From: Longicatena caecimuris
GTDB taxonomy: Bacteria > Bacillota_I > Bacilli_A > Erysipelotrichales > Erysipelotrichaceae
Assembly (NCBI RefSeq): GCF_004341945.1
Contig: NZ_SMBP01000020.1
Span: 1-58,892, forward strand
DNA: 58,892 bases
Direction: 5' to 3'
Shown: positions 43,094 through 52,502 of the stretch, piece by piece
Layout: the number at the start of each line of letters is the position of its first letter
Position numbering within the stretch: position 1 is the first letter of the stretch
Notes under the pieces: generated by a model
The model's input: the letters and a program-made list of their open reading frames with translations, nothing else
Told to the model about the DNA's origin: nothing
Databases searched by the model: none
Translations under genes and position numbers: made by a program

Positions 43094-44764
43094 TTAGAAT
43101 AACCCTACGATATGTCCTTCTTCATTGATGTCCATATCTAAGGCTGCCGGATGTTTTGGTAAACCTGGCATGGTCAAAACTTTACCGGTTAATGCAACGA
43201 TAAAGCCGGCACCTAAGGATGGATTTAATTCACGTACCGTAATACGGAAACCTTTTGGTGCACCATAAACCTTCGCATCATCGCTTAAAGACATCTGTGT
43301 TTTGGCCATACAGATTGGCATCTTATTCCAGCCAAGTGCATTATACAGAGCAATCTGGGCTTTGGCCTCTTCGGTAAAATCAACACCATCAGCGCCATAT
43401 ACCTTCGTTGCGATTGCCTGAATCTTATCTTCAATGCTGTCTTCTACAGCATATAAAGGTGCGTAGTTATTCTCTTGATCACATAAAGCAACCAGTTGCT
43501 GAGCTAAGTCAATAGCCCCTTCGCCACCTTTTGCCCATACCTGAGATAAAGACATTGGATGTTGATGCTCTTTACACCAATTTTCTAAAGCTGTCACTTC
43601 TTTTGGCGTATCGCTAGCAAATTCATTGATAGCCACGATATAAGGAAGACCGAATTGTTTTACGGTATCAATGTGTTTTGCCAAGTTTTCACAACCGGCT
43701 AACATAGCTTCGACATTTTCTTCTTTTAAATCTTCATAAGCGACATTTCCATGCTGCTTCAAAGCACGAATCGTTGCCACGATAACCACTGCATTTGGTT
43801 TTAAACCACCAAAGCGACATTTGATATCTAAGAATTTTTCAGCTCCTAAATCTGCGCCAAAACCAGCTTCCGTAACCGTATAATCCGCCAGTTTTAGACA
43901 AGTCTTAGTTGCTAAAATAGAGTTACAGCCATGAGCGATATTCGCAAAAGGACCACCATGGATCAAGACCGGATTATGTTCCAATGTCTGCACCATATTT
44001 GGTTTGATGGCATCCTTCAATACCATAGCCAGCGCACCTTCAATGCCTAAGTCTTTTACATAAATAGGTTCCTTTTTCGTATTATAAGCAACCAACATAC
44101 GACCTAAGCGCTCTTTTAGATCCATGAGGGATGTAGCTAAGCACAACACCGCCATAACTTCGGATGCGACCGTGATGTTAAAGCCATCCTTACGCTCTAC
44201 ACCATTGGCTTTTGCGCCTTGTCCGATATTGATATTGCGCAGCGTGCGATCATTCATATCCAGACAACGTTTCCAAGTTACATGTTCAATATCAATATCC
44301 AGTTCATTGCCCTGATGAATATGATTGTCTAAACAAGCACTGATTAAATTATTGGCCGTTGTGATGGCATGCATGTCACCGGTGAAATGCAGATTGATAT
44401 CTTCCATTGGCACAACTTGTGCATAGCCGCCTCCGGCTGCCCCACCTTTTAAACCGAAGACCGGTCCTAAAGATGGTTCACGTAATGCAATCATCGTCTT
44501 TTTACCAATACGGTTTAAGGCATCTCCCAATCCAACAGTTGTCGTTGATTTTCCTTCACCGGCTTTTGTTGGATTGATGGCAGTCACCAGAATCAGTTTA
44601 CCATCCGCTTTATCCTGATTGCGGTTTAATAAATCCAGGGATACCTTTGCCTTATAGTTGCCATAGTATTCCAAGTCACTTTCCTCAACACCAATTTTAG
44701 CCGCTACATCGCGAATATGCTCCAATGTGCATTCTTGTGCAATTTCCAAATCTGTTTTAAACAT
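43094..44764 (-). CDS. fhs: Formate-tetrahydrofolate ligase
   Basis: 556 aa ATP-dependent enzyme making 10-formyl-THF from formate. The P-loop reads [20 protein letters not shown]-like (here [14 protein letters not shown] near residue 65), followed by [25 protein letters not shown]. The end is [19 protein letters not shown]. The start at 44764 follows AAGGAGGAG. It lies 27 nt after purD under the guanine riboswitch and supplies the formyl groups for purine rings. Confidence 0.97.
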   Translation of the reverse strand: MFKTDLEIAQECTLEHIRDVAAKIGVEESDLEYYGNYKAKVSLDLLNRNQDKADGKLILVTAINPTKAGEGKSTTTVGLGDALNRIGKKTMIALREPSLGPVFGLKGGAAGGGYAQVVPMEDINLHFTGDMHAITTANNLISACLDNHIHQGNELDIDIEHVTWKRCLDMNDRTLRNINIGQGAKANGVERKDGFNITVASEVMAVLCLATSLMDLKERLGRMLVAYNTKKEPIYVKDLGIEGALAMVLKDAIKPNMVQTLEHNPVLIHGGPFANIAHGCNSILATKTCLKLADYTVTEAGFGADLGAEKFLDIKCRFGGLKPNAVVIVATIRALKQHGNVAYEDLKEENVEAMLAGCENLAKHIDTVKQFGLPYIVAINEFASDTPKEVTALENWCKEHQHPMSLSQVWAKGGEGAIDLAQQLVALCDQENNYAPLYAVEDSIEDKIQAIATKVYGADGVDFTEEAKAQIALYNALGWNKMPICMAKTQMSLSDDAKVYGAPKGFRITVRELNPSLGAGFIVALTGKVLTMPGLPKHPAALDMDINEEGHIVGLF

Positions 44765-44791
44765 GACGCTCCTCCTTCTGATCGTAATCAA

Positions 44792-46024
44792 TTACATATC
44801 TTTTTTGCCAATATCATGGCGATGGAACAACTTCTCACACTGAATTTTTGCTACTTCATGATAAGCTTTATCAAATGCAGCCTGTAAGGTATCTTCCTGT
44901 GCCACAACGATCATGACACGTCCACCGGCGGTTACTAACTTACCATCTTTTTTTGCCGTTCCCATGTGATAAACAAGGGCATCTACTTCATCACAGCCTG
45001 TAATCACAGCATCCTTAGTACTTCCCGCAGGATAGCCTTCACTTGCTAAGACAACACCAAGCGTTACCTTATCATCCCATGTTAATTCCATAGCCTCATG
45101 GTTCATCACATGCAAAATGACGTCAACGAAATCACTTTTTAAGCGTGGCAAGATTACTTCTGCTTCAGGATCACCAAAACGGGCATTGAACTCAATAGTT
45201 TTAATACCTTTATCCGTTAACATTAAACCGCCATATAAGAAACCGGTAAATGGATGTCCTTCTTTTACCATTGCTTTGGCCATTGGCACCATGATGGTAT
45301 CCATTGCCTCTTGAATAATTTCTGGTGTAATTTTCTTAACCGGTGAATAGCATCCCATACCACCGGTATTAGGACCTTTATCTCCATCATACGCGCATTT
45401 ATGATCTTGTGCCACCTGCATAGGCACAACGATATCATCACATACAAAGCAAATTAAAGAGAACTCAAAACCTACCAGACATTCCTCAATTACAACCTTA
45501 TTACCGGGAATGCTGAAGGCAATATGTATTGCCTCTAACGCTTCTTCTTCACTCTGGGCAACGGTAACACCTTTTCCGGCTTTTAAACCATCTTCTTTAA
45601 TAACGATAGGAGCACCTTGTGCCTTCACATAGGCAACTGCGGCATCTTCTTTATCAAAGGTCGCATAAGCAGCGGTTGGCACATCGTATTTCACCATGAT
45701 CTGCTTAGCGAAATCCTTACTGGATTCAATTTGTGCCGCATCTTTTGTAGGCCCGAAAATCTTTAAGCCAGCCTGTTGGAATGCATCGACAACACCAAGG
45801 GATAGACTAGCCTCAGGTCCGACGATTGTCAAATCTATCTGTTCTTTTTTCGCAAATGCAACCAAACCATCCACATCGCTGTCACTGATGTCTACACAGG
45901 TCGCAAACTGTGCCATGCCGGGATTTCCCGGTGCAGCATAAACTTCATCTACCAAAGCACTTTTATGTGCTGCAAGTGCAAGAGCATGCTCTCTTCCACC
46001 CTTTCCAATTACCAATACCTTCAT
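44792..46024 (-). CDS. purD: Phosphoribosylamine-glycine ligase
   Basis: 410 aa ATP-grasp enzyme for step two of de novo purine synthesis. The N-terminal domain has VLVIGKGGREHALA and GPEASLSLGVVDAF. The ATP-grasp core has VIKEDGLKAGKGVTVA near residue 142, DGDKGPNTGGMGCYSPV near 215 and EFNARFGDPEAEVILPRL near 280. AAAGGA precedes the ATG. Other pur genes are not in the window. Controlled by the guanine riboswitch upstream. Confidence 0.97.
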   Translation of the reverse strand: MKVLVIGKGGREHALALAAHKSALVDEVYAAPGNPGMAQFATCVDISDSDVDGLVAFAKKEQIDLTIVGPEASLSLGVVDAFQQAGLKIFGPTKDAAQIESSKDFAKQIMVKYDVPTAAYATFDKEDAAVAYVKAQGAPIVIKEDGLKAGKGVTVAQSEEEALEAIHIAFSIPGNKVVIEECLVGFEFSLICFVCDDIVVPMQVAQDHKCAYDGDKGPNTGGMGCYSPVKKITPEIIQEAMDTIMVPMAKAMVKEGHPFTGFLYGGLMLTDKGIKTIEFNARFGDPEAEVILPRLKSDFVDVILHVMNHEAMELTWDDKVTLGVVLASEGYPAGSTKDAVITGCDEVDALVYHMGTAKKDGKLVTAGGRVMIVVAQEDTLQAAFDKAYHEVAKIQCEKLFHRHDIGKKDM

Positions 46025-46049
46025 TTTTCTTTTCCTTTCTGTTATCTAA

Positions 46050-46168
46050 AATAAAAAAACATGAAAAGTTCACAAGAAACCTTCATGACCATGTCAAAAG
46101 ATTCCTTGTAGTCCACCGATTAGGTCAGCGGGTAGAAACTATCAACCAAATTATGATACTATACAAGG
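46050..46168 (-). promoter_or_regulatory. Guanine riboswitch with terminator platform
   Basis: Minus strand. P1 CCTTG / CAAGG closes the aptamer (46168-46104). J1/2 TATAGT, P2 TATCA / TGATA with a loop ending GG, J2/3 GTTTCTACC, P3 CCGCTG / CGGTGG with a loop holding CC, and J3/1 ACTA complete it. The residue equivalent to C74 is C, so guanine or hypoxanthine is expected rather than adenine. Downstream, CATGAA / TTCATG (46088-46060) with seven T is the terminator. ACAAGGAA in the P1 3' side can pair with TTTCTTGT in the terminator as antiterminator. Confidence 0.88.
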
Positions 46169-46181
46169 TTTTACCACATTT

Positions 46182-46210
46182 ATTTTACTTTATTTCATGT
46201 ACTTTTACAA
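46182..46210 (-). promoter_or_regulatory. purD promoter
   Basis: -35 TTGTAA (46210-46205), 17-nt spacer, -10 TAAAAT (46187-46182) on the minus strand, just ahead of the aptamer. Confidence 0.78.
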
Positions 46211-46452
46211 TCCTAATTATGTCTACCTTCTATGATTTCATTGGTTTTATTTATCAATATGAAACCCTTTTTAAATCCACTGCCATATTTCTTTTCCGTT
46301 TGTTATTAACAGGCGATTTCCTTATTGTTCATTTTTTCCTGTCCTTTCCTAAGGATATGAACATCTTGTCATCTTTTCTAATCCTTACGCATGATTTCTT
46401 TCGATTTTATCAGCCACTTTCCTTACCTATCTTAGCTAATTAAAAGGCAAAA
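46211..46452. other. T-rich intergenic spacer, no gene
   Basis: About 240 nt of pyrimidine-rich sequence upstream of the purD promoter. An open frame on the plus strand (45910-46443) runs antisense through purD and its riboswitch without a ribosome binding site and is not taken as a gene. Confidence 0.5.
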
Positions 46453-46475
46453 GAAAAGATGTCCTTAGGACATCT
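46453..46475 (-). terminator. Terminator of the LytTR membrane operon
   Basis: GATGTCC / GGACATC with a 3-nt loop, followed by TTTTCTTTT on the minus strand; overlaps the end of the last gene. Confidence 0.8.
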
Positions 46476-47232
46476 CATCTGTTAAGAAGGCATTACCTCC
46501 GATATTATTGGCATGAAAGATACTTCCATCCGCTTTTAAATAAAAGATTGCCTGCCCGTTATAGACGACTTCTTTACCATCTTGTAAATAATAATAGCGA
46601 AGATTGGTAGCATAATAATCATATCCTTTATCTTTCATTTGAAAAGTTAACTCATAACCGACATTCTTCTCTTCAACGTTTGACTTTCCTTGTTTCCATT
46701 TGACACTGACATGTGGATTCACACACTCGATACGTTGCAGTTTTCCTTTCGTTTTCTTATGCATTTCAAGGTCTAACACTTTTGGTTTTCCTTCAACTCG
46801 CATCGCAAGGGATTCTCCTTCATCAAAATCAAATGTATTTACCCTCCGGTTTTGTAAATGCACTTCGCCGATTGACACAGCTTTTTGCTTATCCTTTTCC
46901 TGATATATAAGTTCGCTAAAATGCACATCACTATTTTCCAAAAGGTGCATGATTACAGAGAATGTTTGCCAAGTACCTTCTCTTATGATATTCGTAGGCT
47001 GTATTTTATAAGGTGGATCCATCTTTTTAGTACACTGATAATCGCGAATATCCACAAATTTTCCACTTCCCTGATAGAGATAATCAACCTGCCAGAAATG
47101 TGCATTATCCATTTCATAATAGTAACTGATTTTAGGCAATATGGTTTCCTTTTTCGGTGTCGCATTGCAAACGGCATAACCACCAAGTACTAGAATAACC
47201 AATACAACAATAACGATTATTTTCTTTTTCAT
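46465..47232 (-). CDS. Exported or membrane-anchored protein of unknown function
   Basis: 255 aa, not recognised. One N-terminal hydrophobic segment (residues 5-22) without a lipobox is followed by an all-beta-looking, Tyr- and Lys-rich extracytoplasmic part. The stop/start overlap with the upstream gene is ATGA (4 nt), so the two are translationally coupled. Last gene of the LytTR operon. Confidence 0.65.
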   Translation of the reverse strand: MKKKIIVIVVLVILVLGGYAVCNATPKKETILPKISYYYEMDNAHFWQVDYLYQGSGKFVDIRDYQCTKKMDPPYKIQPTNIIREGTWQTFSVIMHLLENSDVHFSELIYQEKDKQKAVSIGEVHLQNRRVNTFDFDEGESLAMRVEGKPKVLDLEMHKKTKGKLQRIECVNPHVSVKWKQGKSNVEEKNVGYELTFQMKDKGYDYYATNLRYYYLQDGKEVVYNGQAIFYLKADGSIFHANNIGGNAFLTDEMS

Positions 47233-47945
47233 TTTGTTTCAATACCTCCCTTCTCAATACGGAAATGTTGTTTTAAATCTAGCGGATGCTTATTTTCACC
47301 TTCGGTAAAGTTATAGATTTCCAAATCATACTCAACAATCGGACAATTTTTCTTTCTATGCTGCCCTACGATCATTCCGATTAGCTCATTCTCACCTTTT
47401 ACTCTTTCTTGATAAAAGCTAGCGCCTATTCCTGACTTATTTACCGATACATGAAAGAACTCACGATTTTCTAAAGGATACGTGTAAGGATATACGATAG
47501 CATAAATATAGGATTTCCCATCTACTTCCGCATAAATGCTTGTCGTGCCATCTTTATTCTTTTTCTCTTGATGAATAAAGGAGGTTTTTGCCTGCTTATG
47601 CAGCTCTTGAATCTTTTTCTCTACACCTTCTCTTGTGTTCCCAAAGTCAACATAGCCATTTTCTACATTACACGTTTCTTCTACAATTTGCTGGTTTGGT
47701 AATGCATAGACATTTCCCATATACACTAATACGCTAATCACACTTGCGATAAAGTATAGGATCATGATTGCTTCCAAAGAAAGGATACGCACCTTTTTCC
47801 CTGTCAACACTTGATTGATTCGCTTTTCATAAAATTTTCGATAACCTGCATACAACAATACTCCTAATAAGATTATAATACCTAGCATGCATAGAAACCC
47901 TTCCGTACTCTGCGGCGCAAAAATTTTTTCTAATTGTTCTTTCAT
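47229..47945 (-). CDS. Membrane protein of unknown function, two TM helices
   Basis: 238 aa, not recognised. TM helices lie at about residues 15-34 and 53-78, followed by a soluble outer domain of about 150 residues. The C-terminal part is similar in character to that of the next gene product but clear homology is not visible. The start at 47945 has AGGAGG 8 nt upstream; a GTG at 47954 would lie within that site. Middle gene of the LytTR operon. Confidence 0.68.
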   Translation of the reverse strand: MKEQLEKIFAPQSTEGFLCMLGIIILLGVLLYAGYRKFYEKRINQVLTGKKVRILSLEAIMILYFIASVISVLVYMGNVYALPNQQIVEETCNVENGYVDFGNTREGVEKKIQELHKQAKTSFIHQEKKNKDGTTSIYAEVDGKSYIYAIVYPYTYPLENREFFHVSVNKSGIGASFYQERVKGENELIGMIVGQHRKKNCPIVEYDLEIYNFTEGENKHPLDLKQHFRIEKGGIETK

Positions 47946-47957
47946 CTTGTTCACCTC

Positions 47958-48404
47958 CTAGAAACCCATCTCTTCTTTGAAACGGTAATAATAGCTTCGT
48001 GATACTTCAATTTCTTCTTGGTTATCCAAAACTAGTGTGAATTTCATATAAAGATTGGTACGAATCCTACGAATAGCTTTTTTATTAACGATATATGCTT
48101 TATGAACACGCAGAAAACCTTTTTCATACAAGCCTGCTTCTAATTGATACATCGTATTCTTACTACGATAACAGCCACTTTTTGCATGGACAAGTATTTC
48201 CTGGGAAATGCTTTCAATATACAAGATCTCATCCACTGCCAAGCGCATATGCTCTTCGCCATCTTTTACCAACAGGTAATCATACTCATGGTTAATTTCA
48301 TATAAGACCATACTCGCATGATCATCAAATTGTACATCACCCTTTTGGATAGCCGTCTTTACTTTTTCCACTGTTTCTTTTCTACACAGCAACCTTATTT
48401 TCAT
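47958..48404 (-). CDS. LytTR DNA-binding domain protein without receiver
   Basis: 148 aa. The C-terminal LytTR domain (about residues 45-146) contains MRLAVDEILYIESISQEILVHA and GFLRVHKAYIVNKKAIRRI. The N-terminal 40 residues are short and not a receiver. Related stand-alone LytTR regulators are commonly encoded with a small membrane protein that controls them; here two membrane or exported proteins follow instead. First gene of the unit, 12 nt before the next. Confidence 0.88.
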   Translation of the reverse strand: MKIRLLCRKETVEKVKTAIQKGDVQFDDHASMVLYEINHEYDYLLVKDGEEHMRLAVDEILYIESISQEILVHAKSGCYRSKNTMYQLEAGLYEKGFLRVHKAYIVNKKAIRRIRTNLYMKFTLVLDNQEEIEVSRSYYYRFKEEMGF

Positions 48405-48427
48405 GATCTTTCCCTCTCTTCACTTTT

Positions 48428-48455
48428 AGTTTAACGAATTCACGCTTTAAGACAA
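48428..48455 (-). promoter_or_regulatory. Promoter of the LytTR membrane operon
   Basis: -35 TTGTCT (48455-48450), 16-nt spacer, -10 TAAACT (48433-48428) on the minus strand. Confidence 0.6.
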
Positions 48456-48672
48456 GCTAATTTCTATAACCTGCATTTTATGGGGATAAGTTGCACTGCA
48501 AAAGCCGATAAAGCAATCTTCTTTACCAACAAGAAAGCATTTACTTATCCAACACCATACCATAAAAGAATGGCAAGAATATCTACCCTTACGATAACAA
48601 GAATTCATTTTTATTGTGTTAAAACCCATCTTTTCTTTTTAAGAATATCATATTTGAATATCTGCGTATATA

Positions 48673-48700
48673 AAAAGCGCCCTACTGAAAGGACACTTTA
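48673..48700 (-). terminator. Terminator of the HAD hydrolase gene
   Basis: AAGTGTCCT / AGGGCGCTT, 9 bp with G-U pairs, 6-nt loop, then TTT on the minus strand. Confidence 0.75.
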
Positions 48701-48710
48701 CGATTGCTCT

Positions 48711-49496
48711 TTATAATAATTGAAAAGCATTGACAGCTTCCATTAAACCATCATGATCTACATCACTGCATACATGCATGACTTCCTCATGGAGATGCTC
48801 ATTGGCATTGCCTAACAAAGCACTGTTTTCCACAAAACGAAACATTGCTAAATCATTGTTGCTATCACCGAACACATAACAGTTTTCAATATCAATATTC
48901 AATTTATCCATAATAAATTGAATCCCGGTTGCCTTAGAATGACCTTTTAAGATCAACTCTGCACAATGCTGCCCACGGTCGATATATTCAAAGTTTTGGA
49001 TGATGAAATCATGAAATTCCTGTTCCTTATCCAAATCCTGATAACTGACAAACATCTTCACAAAATCATCTTCCAAATCATCTACGGACTTCATCACCAT
49101 ATTGGCATCATGATAACGCTCCAACAAATTTAATAATCTAGGTGATTGAATGCCATGTGTCATATATAAAGCATGCGTTCCCTCAAAGAAGGCATCGACA
49201 TGACACTCTGCAACCTTTTGGATAATTGCCTCATATAATTGCTTATCAACATCCACATCATACAGCACTTTATCATGGTATTCGATATAACTACCGCAAC
49301 CTAAGATTTGTCCGTCAAAATCCAATTCAGATATGATTGGGTCAAGGATTGCTTTTGTTCTTCCGGTGTTCAAAAACAATAAATATCCTTTATCTTTCAA
49401 TTTATTCAATACTTTGCGTGCACTCTTGGGTATCGTATGTGTTTCATCAGAAATGAGTGTACCATCATAATCAAAAAATAGCGCTTTTTTCTTCAT
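48711..49496 (-). CDS. HAD superfamily hydrolase, Cof type
   Basis: 261 aa. HAD motif I is FFDYDGTL (residues 6-13), motif II is FLNTGRT near 41, motif III Lys is in LKGHSKATG near 189 and motif IV is FGDSNNDLAMF near 212. The Cof/YbjI-type C2 cap lies between motifs II and III. A sugar-phosphate or flavin-phosphate phosphatase is likely. Start 49496 is supported by AGGAG; the longer frame upstream has no ribosome binding site. Confidence 0.9.
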   Translation of the reverse strand: MKKKALFFDYDGTLISDETHTIPKSARKVLNKLKDKGYLLFLNTGRTKAILDPIISELDFDGQILGCGSYIEYHDKVLYDVDVDKQLYEAIIQKVAECHVDAFFEGTHALYMTHGIQSPRLLNLLERYHDANMVMKSVDDLEDDFVKMFVSYQDLDKEQEFHDFIIQNFEYIDRGQHCAELILKGHSKATGIQFIMDKLNIDIENCYVFGDSNNDLAMFRFVENSALLGNANEHLHEEVMHVCSDVDHDGLMEAVNAFQLL

Positions 49497-49633
49497 TACA
49501 TATCTCCTGTTATTTCCTGAGAGCATTTTAACACAGACCTTTCGCTTTCTCAAGTGTTGAGGGAACGCTGTTGAAAACCTTTTGTGAGGCAAAAGGCATA
49601 AACACTTGATAACCGTACCATAAATAGTAAGAA

Positions 49634-49672
49634 TAAAAAAACAGAAGCAGCACACCTATCTACTTCTGTATG
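49634..49672 (-). terminator. Terminator of the EIIA gene
   Basis: CAGAAG / CTTCTG outer stem with further pairs inside, followed by TTTTTTT on the minus strand. Confidence 0.75.
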
Positions 49673-49712
49673 TTTACTATCATCCTAGCTTCTAAACAAG
49701 GCTTTTAACGAT

Positions 49713-50051
49713 TTATCTTTCACGATGAATTTGTGTTTCTAATTCATCGAGACGACGATAGGTATCCACAAATTCATCACAGAGAATCTTAAAGCTCTCT
49801 GCACTCATAAGCTGGTCTTGCGCATGGGTCAGTAATAAATTTACCTCTACATGGTTGCCCCCGGCTTCCTCTTGGATCATGAGCTGATGAATCCGATGAC
49901 CTTTCGCATACATTTCATTTCCTTTGCGCACAAGCTCATTGCATCCCTCATAATTTTTACTTTTTGCTTCCTGAATAGCCTCAATGTAAAAACTTCGTGC
50001 CTGTCCTACAGATGAAATGATTTCCAGGATATCTAATTCAGATGGTTGCAT
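49713..50051 (-). CDS. PTS EIIA, lactose/cellobiose family
   Basis: 112 aa cytosolic phosphocarrier, all-helical. The active-site His is in LLTHAQDQLM near residue 76, and the helix with ARSFYIEAIQEAKSKNYE is typical. No EIIB or EIIC of the lactose/cellobiose type is nearby, so it is an orphan. The start at 50051 has GGAG 9 nt upstream; three in-frame ATGs compete. Confidence 0.9.
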   Translation of the reverse strand: MQPSELDILEIISSVGQARSFYIEAIQEAKSKNYEGCNELVRKGNEMYAKGHRIHQLMIQEEAGGNHVEVNLLLTHAQDQLMSAESFKILCDEFVDTYRRLDELETQIHRER

Positions 50052-50168
50052 CGCATTCATCTCCATTCATGTTTTCTGTTCATTCATTGTACCATATCCC
50101 TTATCTGAATTCACTAGAAAATCGTAAAATTGCTAAATTTGTAACCGTTATCTTGTAAGAGCCACACC

Positions 50169-51464
50169 TTATTCTGATAATTGCCAGATGGTCGATTCCT
50201 TATAATCTTTGTGTGTTTTCGTCTTAATACGAACATCTTCATTGGCTAAATGTTCAATCGGATAATAAATTTTGTGTTCTTCCTTTAAATCAGCTCTTGT
50301 TAAAGCTTTGACGATTTCACTTGCTTCACTCAATTCTTTAATACTGCCATCTTCTTGTAACACTAAAATATTATGAGGATTATCCTGAATAGAATAAGGT
50401 GAGTAAGGGCGCTGAGATACTGCATCGCGATATACATAATAAGTAGGATCATATCCCATTGCCGCTACTTTATCACAGATTGCTGTATAATCCTTTTCAC
50501 TTTCAATTGTTTTATAAGCGAATAATTTACGATTCAAGATACGATATGCAATGTCACACAAAATTTCATCACCGCAATACAATAAACGGGAAAAGCCATA
50601 AAAGGCAGCTGGCTCATCCATCTGGTAGAGATCTTCAATATCAGGTTCTTTTTTAAACAAAAAGGGATGAAACATCGAAACTTCACGCAAAACATCCGGA
50701 TCTTTTTTAGCAACATCCTTCATCCTTTGAAACATGATTGATAATAATGCCTCATAACTGCGTGCCACCGGATGTAAATATACTTGCCAATACATATGAT
50801 AACGTGCCATGATATAATCTTCCACACTGTGGATACCACTTTGTTTTACCACAATACGTTCATCCTTTAAACGAATGGTTCTAAGAATGCGCTCTAAATC
50901 AAATTTCCCATAACTTGTCCCTGTAAAGTAAGCATCTCGTAATAAGTAATCCATACGATCCGCATCCAGTTGTCCACTGACAATTTGATTTAGACATTCT
51001 TTGGGGTTCTCATACCGAATGATGCTGGCAACATCATTCGGTAATTCGGGATCACAATTGGCTAAAATGCGATGAATTTCACTGTCTTCTAAAATGATCT
51101 TAACCGTATATTCCTCATGCTTAAGGGGAGAAATATCCTCAAAGGCATGAGAAAATGGGCCATGACCGATATCATGCAACAAACCGGCCAGCATAACAAC
51201 TGCTTTGCCATAATCACTTAAAGATTCTGCAATGCTGTCAATTTCATACACCATTCTTCGAACGATTTCATATACCCCCAAAGAGTGTGAAAAACGGGAA
51301 TGTTCTGCAGTATGATAAACCTGAAAATCACCGCCAAGTTGATGAATACGGCGTAAGCGCTGCATTTCTCTGGCATTGATACAATCCCATACGACTTGTA
51401 GATCCACATGGATATAGCCATGAACCGGATCACGCAAGACCTTTGTTTCAGATGTTTTTTGCAT
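50169..51464 (-). CDS. HD-domain phosphohydrolase, YwfO/dNTPase-like
   Basis: 431 aa. The HD site is formed by the His in RFSHSLGVYE near residue 60 and LLHDIGHGPFSHAFE near 94, with the Asp in GQLDADRMDYLLRDA near 165. This layout is that of SAMHD1/YwfO-type deoxynucleotide triphosphohydrolases. The N terminus LRDPVHGYI is typical of the group. GAGGG precedes the ATG. No terminator is evident downstream. Confidence 0.9.
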   Translation of the reverse strand: MQKTSETKVLRDPVHGYIHVDLQVVWDCINAREMQRLRRIHQLGGDFQVYHTAEHSRFSHSLGVYEIVRRMVYEIDSIAESLSDYGKAVVMLAGLLHDIGHGPFSHAFEDISPLKHEEYTVKIILEDSEIHRILANCDPELPNDVASIIRYENPKECLNQIVSGQLDADRMDYLLRDAYFTGTSYGKFDLERILRTIRLKDERIVVKQSGIHSVEDYIMARYHMYWQVYLHPVARSYEALLSIMFQRMKDVAKKDPDVLREVSMFHPFLFKKEPDIEDLYQMDEPAAFYGFSRLLYCGDEILCDIAYRILNRKLFAYKTIESEKDYTAICDKVAAMGYDPTYYVYRDAVSQRPYSPYSIQDNPHNILVLQEDGSIKELSEASEIVKALTRADLKEEHKIYYPIEHLANEDVRIKTKTHKDYKESTIWQLSE

Positions 51465-51639
51465 ACGGTTCCCTCTTTTCTATGATTATGTATATTATAC
51501 TATATTCTAATGCATATGGAGGAGATGTTTTATTATTTAGATGCTGCATAAAACTATTGGCTAGCTTTATCTTTTCTTTTTTTAATGATACACTATAACT
51601 ATTATATCACGATCTTCTTTATATATAGGAGGCAGTATT

Positions 51640-52371
51640 ATGAAACAAATTTTGAAGAAAGAAAAGAGCGTCTTTATTTTTTGTCTTATGTACATCGGTT
51701 GGCTTACCGCTTTCCGTTATCTGTTTATCGATACCACATCGCAATCTTTATTCGCGTCATTCGGTATTTCTTTAATTTCTTATCTGCCTATTCTTTTACT
51801 GGCTTTTACTTGTTATCGTAAGGAAATGAAACAATGGCTGAATTTACATATGCTCTGGCCCCCTATTATTGGACTTATCGTGTATATTGCAGTTTCTATA
51901 TTTATCTATTTTCTGCTAGCAAGCGATCTAACCATAGATTCTGCAAGCTTTATTTATACCGTTGTCGAGTATCTACTTATGACTGGGGTATGGGAAGAAA
52001 TCATGTATCGCGGTATTGTGTATACAACCTTTAAAACAAAGCGCGGTAAGGGTTTTGCTGGGCTTATGAGTTGTATCTTATTTACTGCTGCACACCTTCC
52101 TGTGCTTATGAGCGGCCATACAAATGACATCTTTGGGTTTGTGGTGTTAAGCATTCTAATTTCCGTTATTTTCATATGCTTATTTGAAAGAACACATTCT
52201 TTATGGCTCGCTATTTTCTGCCATGCTTTATGGAATCTAAACAATACGATTGCATTCCCTCTTTTCATTTACCTGGCTGTAGTGATGTTAATCGAACAGC
52301 TTATAAAATACAGAAAACGAAAGAAGACAATGAAAAAAACAAAACTATCTTCCTCCTATGAGGAAAGCTGA
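51640..52371 (+). CDS. CPBP family intramembrane metalloprotease (CAAX/Abi)
   Basis: 243 aa with about seven TM helices. Motif 1 EEIMYRG near residue 118, motif 2 HLPV near 147 and motif 3 CHALWN near 190 provide the Glu and His metal ligands. Members are linked to prenyl-protein processing in eukaryotes and to bacteriocin self-immunity or maturation in Gram-positives; no bacteriocin gene is seen beside it. AGGAGG precedes the ATG. Confidence 0.9.
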   Translation: MKQILKKEKSVFIFCLMYIGWLTAFRYLFIDTTSQSLFASFGISLISYLPILLLAFTCYRKEMKQWLNLHMLWPPIIGLIVYIAVSIFIYFLLASDLTIDSASFIYTVVEYLLMTGVWEEIMYRGIVYTTFKTKRGKGFAGLMSCILFTAAHLPVLMSGHTNDIFGFVVLSILISVIFICLFERTHSLWLAIFCHALWNLNNTIAFPLFIYLAVVMLIEQLIKYRKRKKTMKKTKLSSSYEES

Positions 52372-52394
52372 AAGCATTTCTTCTTTCATCAAAG

Positions 52395-52424
52395 ATTCCT
52401 TGCGAAATGTAAGGAATTTTTTAT
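52395..52424 (+). terminator. Terminator of the CPBP gene
   Basis: ATTCCTT, 9-nt loop, AAGGAAT, then TTTTTAT. Confidence 0.82.
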
Positions 52425-52440
52425 ACACGTTTCATTAAGC

Positions 52441-52471
52441 AAAAGAAAAGAACTGATAGATTATACAGTTC
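52441..52471 (-). terminator. Terminator of the Nudix gene
   Basis: GAACTG, 10-nt loop, CAGTTC, then TTTTCTTTT on the minus strand. Confidence 0.7.
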
Positions 52472-52502
52472 ACTTATATCTTCAATACTTGATACACTAG
52501 CT

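Noticed and set aside
45917-45932. Noc-binding sequence ATTTCCCGGGAAAT within purD
   Set aside because: Only the left half (ATTTCCCGG) matches.
45910-46443. 177-codon plus-strand frame upstream of purD
   Set aside because: It runs antisense through purD, the terminator and the riboswitch aptamer, without translation signals.
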